Shown here piece by piece: positions 14,222 to 14,279 of a stretch of 14,279 bases of DNA. This DNA is from Alienimonas sp043951915 (GTDB lineage Bacteria; Planctomycetota; Planctomycetia; Planctomycetales; Planctomycetaceae). Position numbers and translations under genes: made by a program. The DNA is taken from assembly GCF_043951915.1 (NCBI RefSeq), contig NZ_JBINJD010000130.1:1-14279 (forward strand), read 5' to 3'. Position 1 is the stretch's first letter; each line of letters begins with the position of its first letter. The notes below the pieces were generated by a model, which ran no database searches, was not told where the DNA came from, and saw only the letters and a program-made list of their open reading frames with translations.

Positions 14222-14279
14222 CGCTTCACGGTAAAGCGCGCGAACGGTCCACGCCCGAGGAAAGTTCCCGGGGCCCCCG

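Noticed and set aside
1..14279. Search for mobile elements, CRISPR, tRNA or rRNA, toxin-antitoxin or defence genes
   Set aside because: I saw no transposase, integrase, regularly spaced repeats, cloverleaf or defence-type domain. All eight genes share the same base composition and appear native.

Overview
The window is very GC-rich, densely coding chromosomal DNA that most likely comes from a member of the Planctomycetota. The taxonomic call is an inference. It rests on the high GC content, the lack of Shine-Dalgarno sequences, a Tat-exported TIM-barrel isomerase-like protein, a secreted LamG-like protein opening with a 'LVAFWTFGEPAG'-type strand, and a leucyl-tRNA synthetase with long extra segments. 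I see no phage, IS, integrase, CRISPR, tRNA or rRNA signature. It reads as ordinary core or near-core genome.

Layout: eight complete genes, apparently in seven transcription units. (1) 78-1889, minus: a 12-helix Nramp-fold membrane protein that lacks the usual metal-binding motifs. (2) 2084-2893, minus: an exported protein of unknown function, upstream of gene 1 on the same strand. (3) 3142-5016, plus: a two-domain SppA (S49) signal-peptide peptidase with a complete Lys/Ser dyad, divergent from gene 2 and followed by a textbook intrinsic terminator. (4) 5105-6046, minus: a Tat-signal sugar phosphate isomerase/epimerase-like protein, convergent with sppA. (5) 6217-9066, plus: leuS. (6) 9184-12045, plus: an exported M16 zinc peptidase with one active and one inactive half. 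(7) 12219-13211, plus: an exported LamG/concanavalin-like protein. (8) 13208-14221, minus: an exported trypsin-fold serine protease whose stop codon overlaps that of gene 7.

Functionally, leuS is the only cytoplasmic housekeeping gene. Six of the other seven products carry export signals and the seventh is an integral membrane protein, so the neighbourhood has a strong cell-envelope character. Three different proteases are exported: S49 (Ser/Lys), M16 (zinc) and S1 (His/Asp/Ser). Nothing in the sequence proves that they form one pathway, and their strands and spacing argue against one operon.

The points most worth a second look are the Nramp homologue without its DPGN and MPH motifs, the S1 protease with a cysteine cluster before its core and a charged insertion just after its catalytic His, a strong TAT-AAA preference for Tyr-Lys pairs, and several inverted repeats in the gaps. 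I did not find a convincing undescribed multi-gene system here.
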